This document shows positions 51,772-60,710 of a stretch of DNA of 64,000 nt, piece by piece. Source of the DNA: Aquisphaera giovannonii (GTDB lineage: Bacteria; Planctomycetota; Planctomycetia; Isosphaerales; Isosphaeraceae); the NCBI RefSeq assembly GCF_008087625.1, contig NZ_CP042997.1, positions 9,238,001-9,302,000 on the forward strand, given 5' to 3'. The position numbers were made by a program, and so were the translations under genes. Under the pieces are notes generated by a model that saw nothing but the letters and a program-made list of their open reading frames with translations, was not told the origin of the DNA and searched no databases. Position 1 is the stretch's first letter; each line of letters starts with the position of its first letter.

Positions 51772-53154
51772 TCACCGCTCGCCTCGCGTGACGCGGATCT
51801 CGACGAGGTCCCCCGGCGCATCGCGGCCCCCCGCGGCCGGCTCGACGGTGATCCGCTTGCCGCCGACGGGTCGGCCGGCGCCGCCATTCGTCATGACCTG
51901 GTAGGAGCCCGGCACGAGGCCCTCGATCCGGAACGTCCCGTCCGCGGCGACCGCGATCGCGTCGCGAAACACGGTCGCACCGGCCGGGCTGTTGCGCAGC
52001 GACATCCAGCCGCTCCATTGCTCGTCATCGCCCCGGAGCCCGACATGTGGGGCCGTCGGGTGGGCTCGGAGCGTCACCCCCTCGTAGGAGTCGAGCCCGG
52101 TCAGGCGACCGGCGACGACTCGGCCCCGGCCGCCGAGCACCACCTCGGGCCCCTCGCCCGGCGGCACGTCGAGGTGCATCAGGGGGAATTGATAGGACGT
52201 GAGGCCCTTCCCATCCGCGGTCGGGGCGAGACGGGCGATCTGCACCCGCCCGGGCGGGACGTCCTTGAATTCGAAGCGGCCGTCCGCGCCGGACCGCGCC
52301 GAGGCGAACGTCCCGACCAGGTCCGGGTACCGCCATTCCCGGGAGACGATCAGCTCGATGGGCTCTCCCGCGCCGGGGCGGTCGCCCCAGAGGAGGCGGC
52401 CCTGGATCCGCCCCCACGGCCTGAGCCGCAGCTCCGCGAAGGAGGTCGGCCTGTCGCCCGTGCCGAGCCGCTCCGCGAACGGCCCCTCCAGGTATCCGGA
52501 CTCGTGGACGACCACGAGCACGGCGGCGGGATCGGTCTCGGTCGTCAGCCGGAACTTGCCCGCGGCGTTGGCCCGCGTCGTGAACGGCTGCTGCCAGCGA
52601 TCGGCCGGCTTCTCGGCGGGCGGCGCCCCGGCCCCGTCGATCGCCCGCCCCTTGAGTCGCAGCGTGCGGTTCGTCAGGGCGACCCCGATCGTCGCCCCGG
52701 CGGCCGGCGACCCGTCGGGCGAGAGGACGACGCCCCGCGTGCCGTGGTCGCGGCGGAGCCGGAGCGTCACCTCCTTGAACCCGTCCGCCCTGCGCAGCCA
52801 GTTCGTCGCAGACGGCCGGTAGCCGTCGGCCTCCACGCGCAGCTGGAACGTCTCGTAGGACCTCTCCTCGGGCCAGGTGTAACGGCCGCCGGTCGACTCC
52901 CGGACGAGGTGCGGCTGCCAGTTGGCCACCGGCCTCTCCCCCCGGTCCGAATACGGGACGCCGGGCAGGACGAGGAAGCGTTCCACCGGCCGGCCCGTCT
53001 CCTCGTCGAGGACGGAGAGGACGACGAGCGGCGTCTCGTCCCCTTCGGTCCCCGGGGCGAGGGCCTCTGCGGGGGCTGCATACGCCGGGATGGCGAGGAG
53101 GATCACCGTGGTCAACATCATGGCGAGAGCCATCCGGATGCCCCGGGGTGACAC
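51772..53154 (-). CDS. Secreted carboxypeptidase-regulatory-like protein
   Basis: A 460-residue exported protein. A signal peptide (LAMMLTTVILLAIPAYAAPA) is followed by several beta-sandwich modules of the carboxypeptidase regulatory type, seen in RGVVLSPDGSPAAGATIGVA, TRANAAGKFRLTTETDPAAV, GADGRFEFKDVPPGRVQIA and ADGTFRIEGLVPGSYQVMT. No catalytic domain is evident, so it is likely a cell-surface or matrix protein. I use the GTG at 53154; ATG 53133 within the signal peptide is an alternative. It ends 65 bp from the converging hydrolase gene. Confidence 0.8.
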   Translation of the reverse strand: MSPRGIRMALAMMLTTVILLAIPAYAAPAEALAPGTEGDETPLVVLSVLDEETGRPVERFLVLPGVPYSDRGERPVANWQPHLVRESTGGRYTWPEERSYETFQLRVEADGYRPSATNWLRRADGFKEVTLRLRRDHGTRGVVLSPDGSPAAGATIGVALTNRTLRLKGRAIDGAGAPPAEKPADRWQQPFTTRANAAGKFRLTTETDPAAVLVVVHESGYLEGPFAERLGTGDRPTSFAELRLRPWGRIQGRLLWGDRPGAGEPIELIVSREWRYPDLVGTFASARSGADGRFEFKDVPPGRVQIARLAPTADGKGLTSYQFPLMHLDVPPGEGPEVVLGGRGRVVAGRLTGLDSYEGVTLRAHPTAPHVGLRGDDEQWSGWMSLRNSPAGATVFRDAIAVAADGTFRIEGLVPGSYQVMTNGGAGRPVGGKRITVEPAAGGRDAPGDLVEIRVTRGER

Positions 53155-53323
53155 GCGAGGTTCGGGGCGGAATCACCGAGATCCGCGAGCCGGGGCCGCG
53201 GTATTGTAGCAGGCCGCGTGAGGAGATGGGCCCGGCCCCCGCCGCCCGCTTCGCCGCGCCCCGGATCCGGCCCGAGACGGACGGCCGGCGTCGATCCCAG
53301 AGGCTATACTTCGGTCACCCATC

Positions 53324-54280
53324 ATGACTCGACAAACGGCTGGCGCTTCCGCCCTCGGAACGGTCCTCGTCCTCGTTGCCGGCGTGCTCGCGGGGTCGGC
53401 CTCCGCCGGGGAGCCGCCGCGGAAGGCCGTCTCCTATCGGACGGTCCGGGTCGATGGCCTGAACGTCTTCTATCGCGAGGCGGGCCCCAGGGACGCCCCG
53501 ACCATCCTGCTGCTCCACGGGCTGCCGTCCTCGTCGCGGATGTTCGAGCCGCTGCTGGCACGGCTGTCCGGCCGGTTCCACCTCGTCGCGCCGGACTACC
53601 CGGGCTTCGGGCACAGCGACTGGCCCGATCCCCGGAGCTTCGCGTACACCTTCGACAACCTCGCCCGGATCATCGACCGCTTCACAGACGAGGTCGGGCT
53701 CCGGAGCTACACCCTCTACATGCAGGACTACGGCGGGCCGGTCGGGTTCCGGCTCGCGATGGCCCACCCGGAGCGGGTCCGGGGGCTCATCATCCAGAAC
53801 GCCGTGGCCCACGAGGTCGGCCTCGGGCCGGCCTGGGCGTCGCGACGCGCGTTCTGGGCCGACCGGGCCGCCCACGAGGCCGCCATGCGGAAGGGCCTGC
53901 TCTCGCTGGAGGCGACCCGGGCGCGGCACGTGGGGAGCGACCCGGCCCCCGAGCGGTACGACCCCGACCTCTGGACGGACGAGTACGCATTCCTGACGAA
54001 GCCCGGCCAGGCGCAGATCCAGGCCGACCTCTTCTACGACTACCGGACCAACGTCGCCTCCTACCCGAAGTGGCAGGCCTGGCTCCGCGAGGCCCGGCCG
54101 CGGACGCTCGTCCTCTGGGGCAAGTACGACCCGTCGTTCACGATCGACGAGCCCGAGGCCTACCGCCGGGACGTCCCCGACGCGGAGGTCCACATCCTGG
54201 ACGGGGGCCATTTCGCCCTCGACACGGCCGCGGACCGCGCCGCGGACCTCATCGCCGGGTTCATGGGCCCGCGGCCGTGA
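53324..54280 (+). CDS. Secreted alpha/beta hydrolase, haloalkane-dehalogenase/epoxide-hydrolase-like
   Basis: A 318-residue enzyme with a signal peptide (ALGTVLVLVAGVLAGSASAG) and an alpha/beta hydrolase domain. The oxyanion region is LLHGLPSSSRMF, the nucleophile is Asp rather than Ser in LYMQDYGGPVGF, the acid is Asp in GKYDPSFTID and the base is His in LDGGHFALDT. A nucleophilic Asp places it with haloalkane dehalogenases and epoxide hydrolases, but dehalogenases have Trp beside the Asp to hold halide whereas here it is Tyr, so an epoxide hydrolase-like or other activity is as likely. ATG 53324 begins the signal peptide. Confidence 0.82.
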   Translation: MTRQTAGASALGTVLVLVAGVLAGSASAGEPPRKAVSYRTVRVDGLNVFYREAGPRDAPTILLLHGLPSSSRMFEPLLARLSGRFHLVAPDYPGFGHSDWPDPRSFAYTFDNLARIIDRFTDEVGLRSYTLYMQDYGGPVGFRLAMAHPERVRGLIIQNAVAHEVGLGPAWASRRAFWADRAAHEAAMRKGLLSLEATRARHVGSDPAPERYDPDLWTDEYAFLTKPGQAQIQADLFYDYRTNVASYPKWQAWLREARPRTLVLWGKYDPSFTIDEPEAYRRDVPDAEVHILDGGHFALDTAADRAADLIAGFMGPRP

Positions 54281-54365
54281 TCAGGCCGGAGAGGTCCGGG
54301 GGGAGGCTGCCTGCGATCGGGCGTGGACCGCGGCCCCCCGGAGGGGCACCGGCGACCGGCGGGCG

Positions 54366-55532
54366 TCATCGCCCCCGGATCCGGCCCAGCGCCTCGGCGA
54401 CGGCCTTCCGGACGGTCGCGTCCTCGTCGTCGAGCGCCTCCTCGAGGGCCGGGATCGCGTCGCGGGCGCCCGGGCCGATGGCGCCGAGTGCGAACGCGAC
54501 CTCCGCGCGGACCTCCTCATCGTCGTCGTCGAGCGTCTCGATCAGGGCCGGGACCGCGGCGACGGCGCCCGGTCCGACGTCGCCGATCGCATAGGCGGCG
54601 GCGTGGCGCAGGTCGTCGTCGTCGTCGCCGAGCGCGGCGGCGAGGGCGGGGACGGCGCCCGTGGACGCCGTGCCGATCGCGCCGAGCGCCAGGGCGGCGG
54701 CGCGACGGGCCTCCGGCGCGTTGTCCTTGCCCGCCAGCGCGGCCGCGAGCGCGGGGGCCGCCGCCGCCGCGGCCGGGCCGATCGCCCCCAGCGCCTGCGC
54801 GGCCCTCGACCGGATCGCCGGGGAGGGGTCCGCGAGCCTGCGGGCCAGGTCCGGGATCGCCGGCCCGGCGTCGGGGCCGACGTTCACGATCGCCTCGATC
54901 GCGACGCCGCGCATGGCCTCGTCGGCGTCCTCAAGGCCCCTGACGAGGGCGGGGACCGCGTCCTTCGCGCCGGGCCCGATCTTCCCGAGCGCCGAGGCGG
55001 CCGCCTCGCGGAGCGGGGCGTCGGCGTCGCCGAGGCTCCTCGTCAGCTCCGCCGCGGCGGGGGAGGCCGCCGGCCCGATCTCGCCGAGCGCCACGGCCGA
55101 CGCCCGGCGGAGCCGGATATCCGTCGCCCGCAAGGCGGCGAGCAGCGCCGGCACCGCCTGCCTCGCGGGGACGCCGATCGCCCCGATGGCGACCGCCGAG
55201 GCGACGGCCGCCCGCGGCTCCCCGTCCTGGAGCGCCGCGGCCAGCATGGGCACGGCAGCCTGGGCCGAGGGCCCGTACGTGGCGAGCGTCAGCGCGGCCG
55301 TGCGTCGCACCCCGGCGTCCGGATCGTTCAACATCCCGGCCAGCGCCGGGACCGCGTCCTCCGGGGCGACTCGTTTTGCGGCCAGCTCCACGACCGCCTT
55401 CCGGCGCCGGCCGGCGTCGGGAGCCGCCAGGCCGGGGCCCCGGGCCCCGTCGTCGCGAGGGGCCCGGGCCAGGACGATCGGCATGTCCGCGGCGAATGCG
55501 AGCACGATCACGGCGGCGGTCAGGGTTCGCAT
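54366..55532 (-). CDS. Secreted HEAT/PBS-lyase repeat protein
   Basis: A 388-residue protein with a signal peptide (RTLTAAVIVLAFAADMPIVL) and about ten to eleven HEAT-type repeats of roughly 31-35 residues, e.g. AVPALAGMLNDPDAGVRRTA, AVPMLAAALQDGEPRAAVAS, AVPALLAALRATDIRLRRAS, AIPDLARRLADPSPAIRSRA and AVPALIETLDDDDEEVRAEV. Repeats form a superhelix that mediates protein binding; members of the PBS-lyase HEAT group occur in many planctomycetes. DNA repeats follow the protein repeats. It lies 48 bp downstream of the histidine-rich protein gene. Confidence 0.85.
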   Translation of the reverse strand: MRTLTAAVIVLAFAADMPIVLARAPRDDGARGPGLAAPDAGRRRKAVVELAAKRVAPEDAVPALAGMLNDPDAGVRRTAALTLATYGPSAQAAVPMLAAALQDGEPRAAVASAVAIGAIGVPARQAVPALLAALRATDIRLRRASAVALGEIGPAASPAAAELTRSLGDADAPLREAAASALGKIGPGAKDAVPALVRGLEDADEAMRGVAIEAIVNVGPDAGPAIPDLARRLADPSPAIRSRAAQALGAIGPAAAAAAPALAAALAGKDNAPEARRAAALALGAIGTASTGAVPALAAALGDDDDDLRHAAAYAIGDVGPGAVAAVPALIETLDDDDEEVRAEVAFALGAIGPGARDAIPALEEALDDEDATVRKAVAEALGRIRGR

Positions 55533-55580
55533 GGGGCTCTCGCTGGGTTTGGGTAGGGTCGGATCGAGACGGCCGGGCGT

Positions 55581-56207
55581 TCACTTCCTCCCGTGGTGCC
55601 CGTGCCCATGAGCATGCGAATGGGAGTGCGAATGGCCGTGATGGGCGCCCCGGTGGGCGCCGTGATGGGCGACGGGGTGATGGCGATGGGCCGCGGCACG
55701 CTGGTGAGGGTGCCGGGTCGGGTGATGCCCCGCGGCGTGATGGCCGTCGTGGGAATGTTCGTGCTGGCGGTCGTGATGGTGCCAGCGGTCGGCGTGCCGG
55801 AACCCGCCGCCCCAGCCGCCCCCGCCGCCATACCAGTTGCTGCCGCCGGACCAGCCGCCCCCGCCGCCATACCAGTTGCCGCCCCCGCCGTACCAGCCGC
55901 CCGATGTGCTGGCGTAAGTGCCACCCTGGTACGTCGTCGTGCCGACAGTGGCCGCATCGACGCCGGCGGCCGCGGGGACGCCGGCGCCCGGGACGACCTG
56001 GGTCGCGTACCCGCTCTCCTGAAGCTCCGCGACGGTCGCGCGGGCCATGGCGTCCGAGCTGGCCCCGGCGTAGAAGACCCACGGGGAGTCGGCGTTCGCG
56101 CGGTAATACACATTGAACGCCGCACCCTCGGCCCGGGCGCCACCGAGGAACGCGCCGACTCCGAGGCAAGCCACCATACCTATGAGACGTCGACAATCAA
56201 GCATCAT
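55581..56207 (-). CDS. Secreted histidine- and glycine-rich protein
   Basis: A 208-residue exported protein: signal peptide (MVACLGVGAFLGGARAEGAA), an N-terminal domain of about 70 residues (FNVYYRANADSPWVFYAGAS, ELQESGYATQVVPG), three GGxWYGGGGxW-like glycine/tryptophan repeats (about 105-140) and a histidine-rich tail of about 70 residues (WHHHDRQHEHSHDGHH, HGHSHSHSHAHGHGHH). About a third of the tail is His, which suggests divalent metal binding or storage. Start ATG 56207 lies after a second Met. Ends 48 bp before the HEAT gene. No enzyme motif is seen. Confidence 0.8.
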   Translation of the reverse strand: MMLDCRRLIGMVACLGVGAFLGGARAEGAAFNVYYRANADSPWVFYAGASSDAMARATVAELQESGYATQVVPGAGVPAAAGVDAATVGTTTYQGGTYASTSGGWYGGGGNWYGGGGGWSGGSNWYGGGGGWGGGFRHADRWHHHDRQHEHSHDGHHAAGHHPTRHPHQRAAAHRHHPVAHHGAHRGAHHGHSHSHSHAHGHGHHGRK

Positions 56208-56543
56208 ATTCCCCTGGTCCGCATGACCCGGCCGGCGTCCACGCCGCGCGTCGCCCGCTAAAGGACACCTTAGTGCACGTTCCGAGGGTCGTTATGCAGG
56301 GGCTCCCCGGATCCCGTCCCGGCCGAGCCTTAGATCGAGGGCTCGCCAGTGCGGGCGGCCCATCCGGATGACGACGAGCCCGGCTGCCATCGGCCTTGCC
56401 GAGCCCGCTGGCTCATGGGACGGCGTCGGTCCCCGTCGGCGGCGGGGCCCGTCGAGGAGCGGGACCTTCGGGCGCAGGCTTTGCGACGACGGGATGCGGA
56501 GCCCCGGCCCGATTCCGGGCCGGGCAAAAAAGGAGGCACAAGC
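56208..56543. other. Divergent intergenic region without recognised features
   Basis: About 335 bp between the histidine-rich and DUF2171-type genes. Apart from the strong aggagg ribosome site at 56531-56536 I see no gene, repeat or operator. Confidence 0.4.
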
Positions 56544-57434
56544 ATGAGCCATCAGAATCCGAACCAGGGCGGGGCGCCACTCGCCGCGAGCAAGGGGCCG
56601 GTCGGGTCGCCGGCGGACATCCGGGAGCACATGGAGGTGCTCGCGTCGGACGGGACGAAGGTCGGCCGGGTCGATCACGTGCAGGGCGATCACATCAGGC
56701 TGACGAAGAATGACAGCCCGGACGGGCAGCACCACCTCATCCCGATCTCCTGGGTGGCGAAGGTCCACGACCACATCCACCTGAACCGGAATCACCGGGA
56801 GGTCCAGGCCGGCTGGCAGACGGAGGGCACGGTGTCGGCGGGCTCGGCCGGGGCGGACCCGCGTCGGGGGATGCCGTGGGATCGGGCGGGCTCGGCGTTC
56901 TCGTCCAATCGAGCCGGCCAGACCTCGACCGGCGGCGCCGGCCTCGGCGCCCTGGCCGGGGCGGTCGCCGGGGCGGTGGCGACGACGGCGATGAGCGCGG
57001 TCACCGGGGCGATCTACGCGCAGGAGGGGCGGCTCGATCGTTGGCGGGAGGACTGGGCCCGCGGGGGGAGGTTCGAGCACGAGGCCGCGGCGAGCAAGGC
57101 GGCGGAGTTCCTCGGCTACGACCTGACGAGGGAGCAGGAGAAGGCGGCCGGCACGGCCCTGCACTACGGGGTCGGAGTGGGATCGGCCGCGATCTACGGG
57201 GCATTCCGCCACCACATCCCCGTTCCGTCGGCGATCCGCGGGCTCGGCTTCGGCGCGGCCCTTTGGCTGCTCCTGGATGAGGGGGCCATGCCCGCCCTGG
57301 GGGTGACCCCGGGGCCGAAGGCCTTCCCCAGGGCCACGCACGCCCGCGGGCTGGCCGGGCACCTCGTCTACGGCCTCGTGACCGAGGGCGTCCTCGCCGC
57401 GGTCGATCGCTGGCTGCCCGGACGCTCGCGGTGA
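56544..57434 (+). CDS. DUF2171 and DUF1440-like fusion protein
   Basis: A 296-residue protein. Residues 25-92 form a DUF2171/PRC-barrel-like domain (HMEVLASDGTKVGRVDHVQG, HHLIPISWVAKVHDHIHLNR). Residues 125-290 carry a membrane region with helices LGALAGAVAGAVATTAMSAV and HYGVGVGSAAIYGAFRHHIP and ending HLVYGLVTEGVLAAVDRWL, resembling DUF1440 (YagU-type) proteins, which are inner-membrane proteins of unknown function. The two domains are joined by a Gly/Ser/Ala-rich linker. ATG 56544 has aggagg seven bases upstream, the best ribosome site in the window. Neighbouring nicotinamidase gene follows 128 bp downstream. Confidence 0.72.
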   Translation: MSHQNPNQGGAPLAASKGPVGSPADIREHMEVLASDGTKVGRVDHVQGDHIRLTKNDSPDGQHHLIPISWVAKVHDHIHLNRNHREVQAGWQTEGTVSAGSAGADPRRGMPWDRAGSAFSSNRAGQTSTGGAGLGALAGAVAGAVATTAMSAVTGAIYAQEGRLDRWREDWARGGRFEHEAAASKAAEFLGYDLTREQEKAAGTALHYGVGVGSAAIYGAFRHHIPVPSAIRGLGFGAALWLLLDEGAMPALGVTPGPKAFPRATHARGLAGHLVYGLVTEGVLAAVDRWLPGRSR

Positions 57435-57562
57435 ACCCGGGCGGGCGGGTCCGGGGTCCGATGGCGAGGCGGGCGCGGGCGGGGGTACATTGGGGTGCGG
57501 CGCGGGGCCCTGCCCCTCGCCCGCCCGCGGCCGTCCCGCTCGTCCCGACCCGAGATCCGCCC

Positions 57563-58243
57563 ATGCCCGATGATCCCTCGAAGACGACGAACACCGGGAC
57601 CGACCCGGCGGGATGGTCCGTCGACGTCGACCCGGCACGCCCGGGCGAGGACCGCGTCCTCGTGGTGGTGGACGTCCAGAACGACTTCTGCCCCGGCGGT
57701 GCGCTCGCCGTGCCCGGCGGGGACGAGGTGCCGGCGGTCATCAACGAGCTCTCGCGGCAATTCGACCACGTCATCCTGACGCAGGACTGGCACCCCGCCG
57801 GCCACCTCTCGTTCGCCTCCAGCCACCCCGGCGCCAGGCCCTTCGCGACGGTCGAGCTGCCGTACGGGCCACAAGTCCTCTGGCCGGACCACTGCGTCCA
57901 GGACACCGAGGGGGCGCGGTTCCACCCGGGCCTGGCCGTCCGCAACTGCGAGCTGATCGTCCGCAAGGGCTACCGCCGCGAGGTCGACAGCTACTCCGCC
58001 TTCCGCGACAACGACCGCCGCTCCCCGACCGGCCTGGCGGGATACCTCCGCGAGCGAGGGCTCCGCCGGCTCTTCGTCGTCGGACTGGCCACCGACTTCT
58101 GCGTCGCCTACACGGCCCTGGACGCCCGCCGGCTGGGGTTCGAGGTCACCGTCATCGAGGCCGGCTGCCGCGCCATCGACCTGGACGGCTCGCTCGGGGC
58201 GGCGTGGGAGCAGATGGAGGAGGCCGGTGTGATGCGGGGATAG
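57563..58243 (+). CDS. pncA: Nicotinamidase (PncA-like cysteine hydrolase)
   Basis: A 226-residue isochorismatase-like hydrolase that should deamidate nicotinamide to nicotinate in NAD salvage. The catalytic triad is visible: Asp37 in LVVVDVQNDFCPGG, Lys in IVRKGYRREV and Cys in GLATDFCVAYTAL. The metal motif Asp/His/His is TQDWHPAGHLSF. The sequence GALAVPGGDEVPAVINEL is typical of PncA. I choose ATG 57563 (MPDDPSKT) since the upstream frame adds only a Pro/Arg-rich stretch. Expected cytoplasmic. Confidence 0.9.
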   Translation: MPDDPSKTTNTGTDPAGWSVDVDPARPGEDRVLVVVDVQNDFCPGGALAVPGGDEVPAVINELSRQFDHVILTQDWHPAGHLSFASSHPGARPFATVELPYGPQVLWPDHCVQDTEGARFHPGLAVRNCELIVRKGYRREVDSYSAFRDNDRRSPTGLAGYLRERGLRRLFVVGLATDFCVAYTALDARRLGFEVTVIEAGCRAIDLDGSLGAAWEQMEEAGVMRG

Positions 58244-58250
58244 GACTAAC

Positions 58251-58437
58251 CACAGAGGCACAGAGGGCACAGAGAAGACAAAGAGGAGAAGAGGGAGGGA
58301 GAGGATAGGAGAGAGGAGAGAGGGGGACGGAGACAGGAGAGAGGGGAGGAGATAGGATAGAGGGGGGGGGAGGAGATAGGAGAGAGAGACGGGAGGAGAT
58401 AGAAGGAGAAAGAGAGGAGGGAAGAACGAAGAAATGA
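58251..58437. repeat. Long polypurine tract
   Basis: About 187 bases almost entirely of A and G on the plus strand, with gagag, ggagata and ggagg patterns repeated many times, and a run of g in the middle. It begins with the cacagaggcacagagggcac motif, often found beside planctomycete genes. No coding potential. Such homopurine-homopyrimidine DNA can form triplexes or stall polymerases. Confidence 0.8.
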
Positions 58438-58474
58438 GGAACGGAAGGGACCGGGGTGTTCAGGGGGGTGGTGG

Positions 58475-60586
58475 TCATTCCTGCTTGTTGGAGATGAGGA
58501 TGCCCTGGGCCAGCAGCTTCTGGCGGAGGGGGGAGGTGAGCTTCGCGACGCGCAGGGCCAGGACGGTGTCGCCGAGGCGTTCGGCGTCCTTGCGGAGGGC
58601 GGCGGCGACGCGGTCGGCGGTCTCGCGGTCGGGGCACCGGATGAGGGTCGCGGGGGCGGCCCGGGCGGTCCGCACCCAGCCCGCCCAGTCGGCGACCTGG
58701 CGGAGGACATTCGCGGGGGGCTCGTGGCCGGCGGCCCGCTTCAGCCGGCCCAGGATCTCGTCGGGCTTCATCCCGGCCGAGACGGCGCGGACGACGGAGT
58801 CGCGGGTCAGCTTCAGGGTCAACGCGCCCTGGCCGCCCCCCTTCTGGCGCTCGCAGAAGGGGATCAGCTCGGCGGCCGGCGCGGGGTTCAGGCCGATGAT
58901 CACGACGCTGAAATCGGGCTGGATCACCACGCGGGTCTCGGGGGCGGACGAGGTGCCGGCGGCGGCCGCCCGGGCCTTCTTCCCCTCCGGCGCCGACTCG
59001 GCCTCGAAGTAGGCGTCCAGCCGGGGCAGGCGGGCGAGGCAGGGCCGGCCCTCGGCGTCTCCACCCACCTGGAAGCATCCCAGCAGGACGAGATGGGCGA
59101 GCACGCCCCCGATCGCCTCGCGGGACGCCGCCTCCCTGCGGCGGGGCACCGCCGGGATCAGCCGGCCGCGGCTGTAGACGACGACCTGATTCGGCTCCAG
59201 GCCCAGGTGCAGCGGGCTGAACTCCCGGAACGAGAGGTGGTCCAGGATGCTCCGGATCGCGTAGAAGACGCCCTCCTCCAGCGACGAGAACGCGCGGTGG
59301 AATGAGCGGCGGAGCGCCCTGTGGTCGTCCGCGGTCAGCGGGGGGTAGCCGTAGGGGGAGGCCTTCCGCCCCTTCGCCGCGACGGCGACCACGTCCGCCA
59401 CGAGGAACCGGCGGTCGGTTGCGTCGCCGCCGTAGCTCGGCGACGCGTTCACGGCCGACACGGCCTTGTAGAGCCGCCGATACTGGTCCTCGACGTCCGA
59501 CGCGATCCACGACTTCCCCTCGGCGGTGACCTCCAGCCGGGCCGGCTGCGACCGCGCCGCCCGGGGCCGGATCAGCTCGAGGTCGATCGCCGCGTCGACG
59601 GCCGCGCCCAGCCGGACCCGGTCGGTCCATCCCAGGTGCTCGGCGATGGGCTGCGGGAGGGGCGGCAAGGCGTCGAGGAACCGGGGGACGTCGTTCTGGT
59701 AGATCTCGTCGTCCTGGCGGATCCGGATCGGCTCGACGAGGTCCTCGAGCAGGAACGCCCGGATGTCGTCCACGAGGAGGCTCGTGTCGGGCCCGACGAA
59801 CCGGAGCGATTCGGCCTCGACGGGGACGAGCGGCGGGCGGGTGCGGCTCCCCGCCGCCTCGTCGCGGTCCTGGCGGACGGCCGGCAGGAGCCCGACGACG
59901 ATCTCGAGCGTCCGCCGGTCGAGCCCCATGAAGGCCGCGAGGGCCGAGGACAGGGAGGCGACCGCGGCCCGCAGGGCCTCGCCCTCGACGTCCGGGAATT
60001 TCGCCCGCAGCGCGGAGACGGCGACGGGCGACGGCTCCTTCCACAGCTCCTCCACGACCCGCGCGGCCAGGGGATCCTTCAGGTGGGCGACGGCCCACGT
60101 CGGCCAGCGATGGTCCGTGACGTAGTTGTCCAGCAGGTCCTCGAGCCGGCCGTCGACGCGGACGCCGCCCGACCGGAGGACATCGCGCAGGGTGTTGGCG
60201 ACCGCCATGAAGGAGGCGAGCTCGATGTAATCCCGGAGCGGGGCCGCGGCGTGCGCGTCGAGCGGGGAACCGCCGTGGAGCCGGCGGAGCCGCCCGAGGA
60301 AGCCGAGGGCGGACGCCGCGGGCGTGGCGCGGTCGGGCTTCCCCCCGGGCGCGGGCGGCTCGACGAACCCGGCGGCGACCAGCTCCGCGAGGACCGCCGG
60401 CTCGATCGCCGGGGCCTCGGCCTCGCCCCCGGGGCCGACCAGCGCGAGGCAGGCCCGCCGCGCCGGGACCGAGAGCCCCTGCCAGGGGCCTTCCCACGCC
60501 GCGACGTCGTCGGCCCGCGGGGGCGCCCCCCGGGCCGGCCCGTCTCGCCGATCGCCGCGAGGGTTGTCGAGGGAGGGCTGGCTCAT
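58475..60586 (-). CDS. XPB/Ssl2 N-terminal-like (Helicase_C_3) domain protein without motor
   Basis: A 703-residue protein. The N-terminal part has several short helical modules (LDNYVTDHRWPTWAVAHLKD, FMGLDRRTLEIVVGLLPA); the C-terminal third carries VVIQPDFSVVIIGLNPAP, LIPFCERQKGGGQGALTLKL and SVVRAVSAGMKPDEILGRLK, close to the domain named XPB/Ssl2 helicase N-terminal or Helicase_C_3. There is no Walker A/B or helicase motif anywhere in the 703 residues, so it is not a helicase itself. It may bind DNA or partner with a helicase. I start at ATG 60586 (MSQPSLDN); ATG 60676 is upstream in frame. Confidence 0.72.
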   Translation of the reverse strand: MSQPSLDNPRGDRRDGPARGAPPRADDVAAWEGPWQGLSVPARRACLALVGPGGEAEAPAIEPAVLAELVAAGFVEPPAPGGKPDRATPAASALGFLGRLRRLHGGSPLDAHAAAPLRDYIELASFMAVANTLRDVLRSGGVRVDGRLEDLLDNYVTDHRWPTWAVAHLKDPLAARVVEELWKEPSPVAVSALRAKFPDVEGEALRAAVASLSSALAAFMGLDRRTLEIVVGLLPAVRQDRDEAAGSRTRPPLVPVEAESLRFVGPDTSLLVDDIRAFLLEDLVEPIRIRQDDEIYQNDVPRFLDALPPLPQPIAEHLGWTDRVRLGAAVDAAIDLELIRPRAARSQPARLEVTAEGKSWIASDVEDQYRRLYKAVSAVNASPSYGGDATDRRFLVADVVAVAAKGRKASPYGYPPLTADDHRALRRSFHRAFSSLEEGVFYAIRSILDHLSFREFSPLHLGLEPNQVVVYSRGRLIPAVPRRREAASREAIGGVLAHLVLLGCFQVGGDAEGRPCLARLPRLDAYFEAESAPEGKKARAAAAGTSSAPETRVVIQPDFSVVIIGLNPAPAAELIPFCERQKGGGQGALTLKLTRDSVVRAVSAGMKPDEILGRLKRAAGHEPPANVLRQVADWAGWVRTARAAPATLIRCPDRETADRVAAALRKDAERLGDTVLALRVAKLTSPLRQKLLAQGILISNKQE

Positions 60587-60710
60587 GGGACGAGGGGGAA
60601 GGCTCCGGGTTCCGCGGCCGTCGATGCCACCGTGACGCAGGGGCCGGAGGCCGCGCCCCGCCCAATTCTGCACCATCGCCGGGCCGATGGCCAGCGATGC
60701 GCCGGCGGGC

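Noticed and set aside
53324-54280. Hydrolase considered as a true haloalkane dehalogenase
   Set aside because: The residue next to the nucleophilic Asp is Tyr instead of the halide-stabilising Trp, so I kept a broader name.
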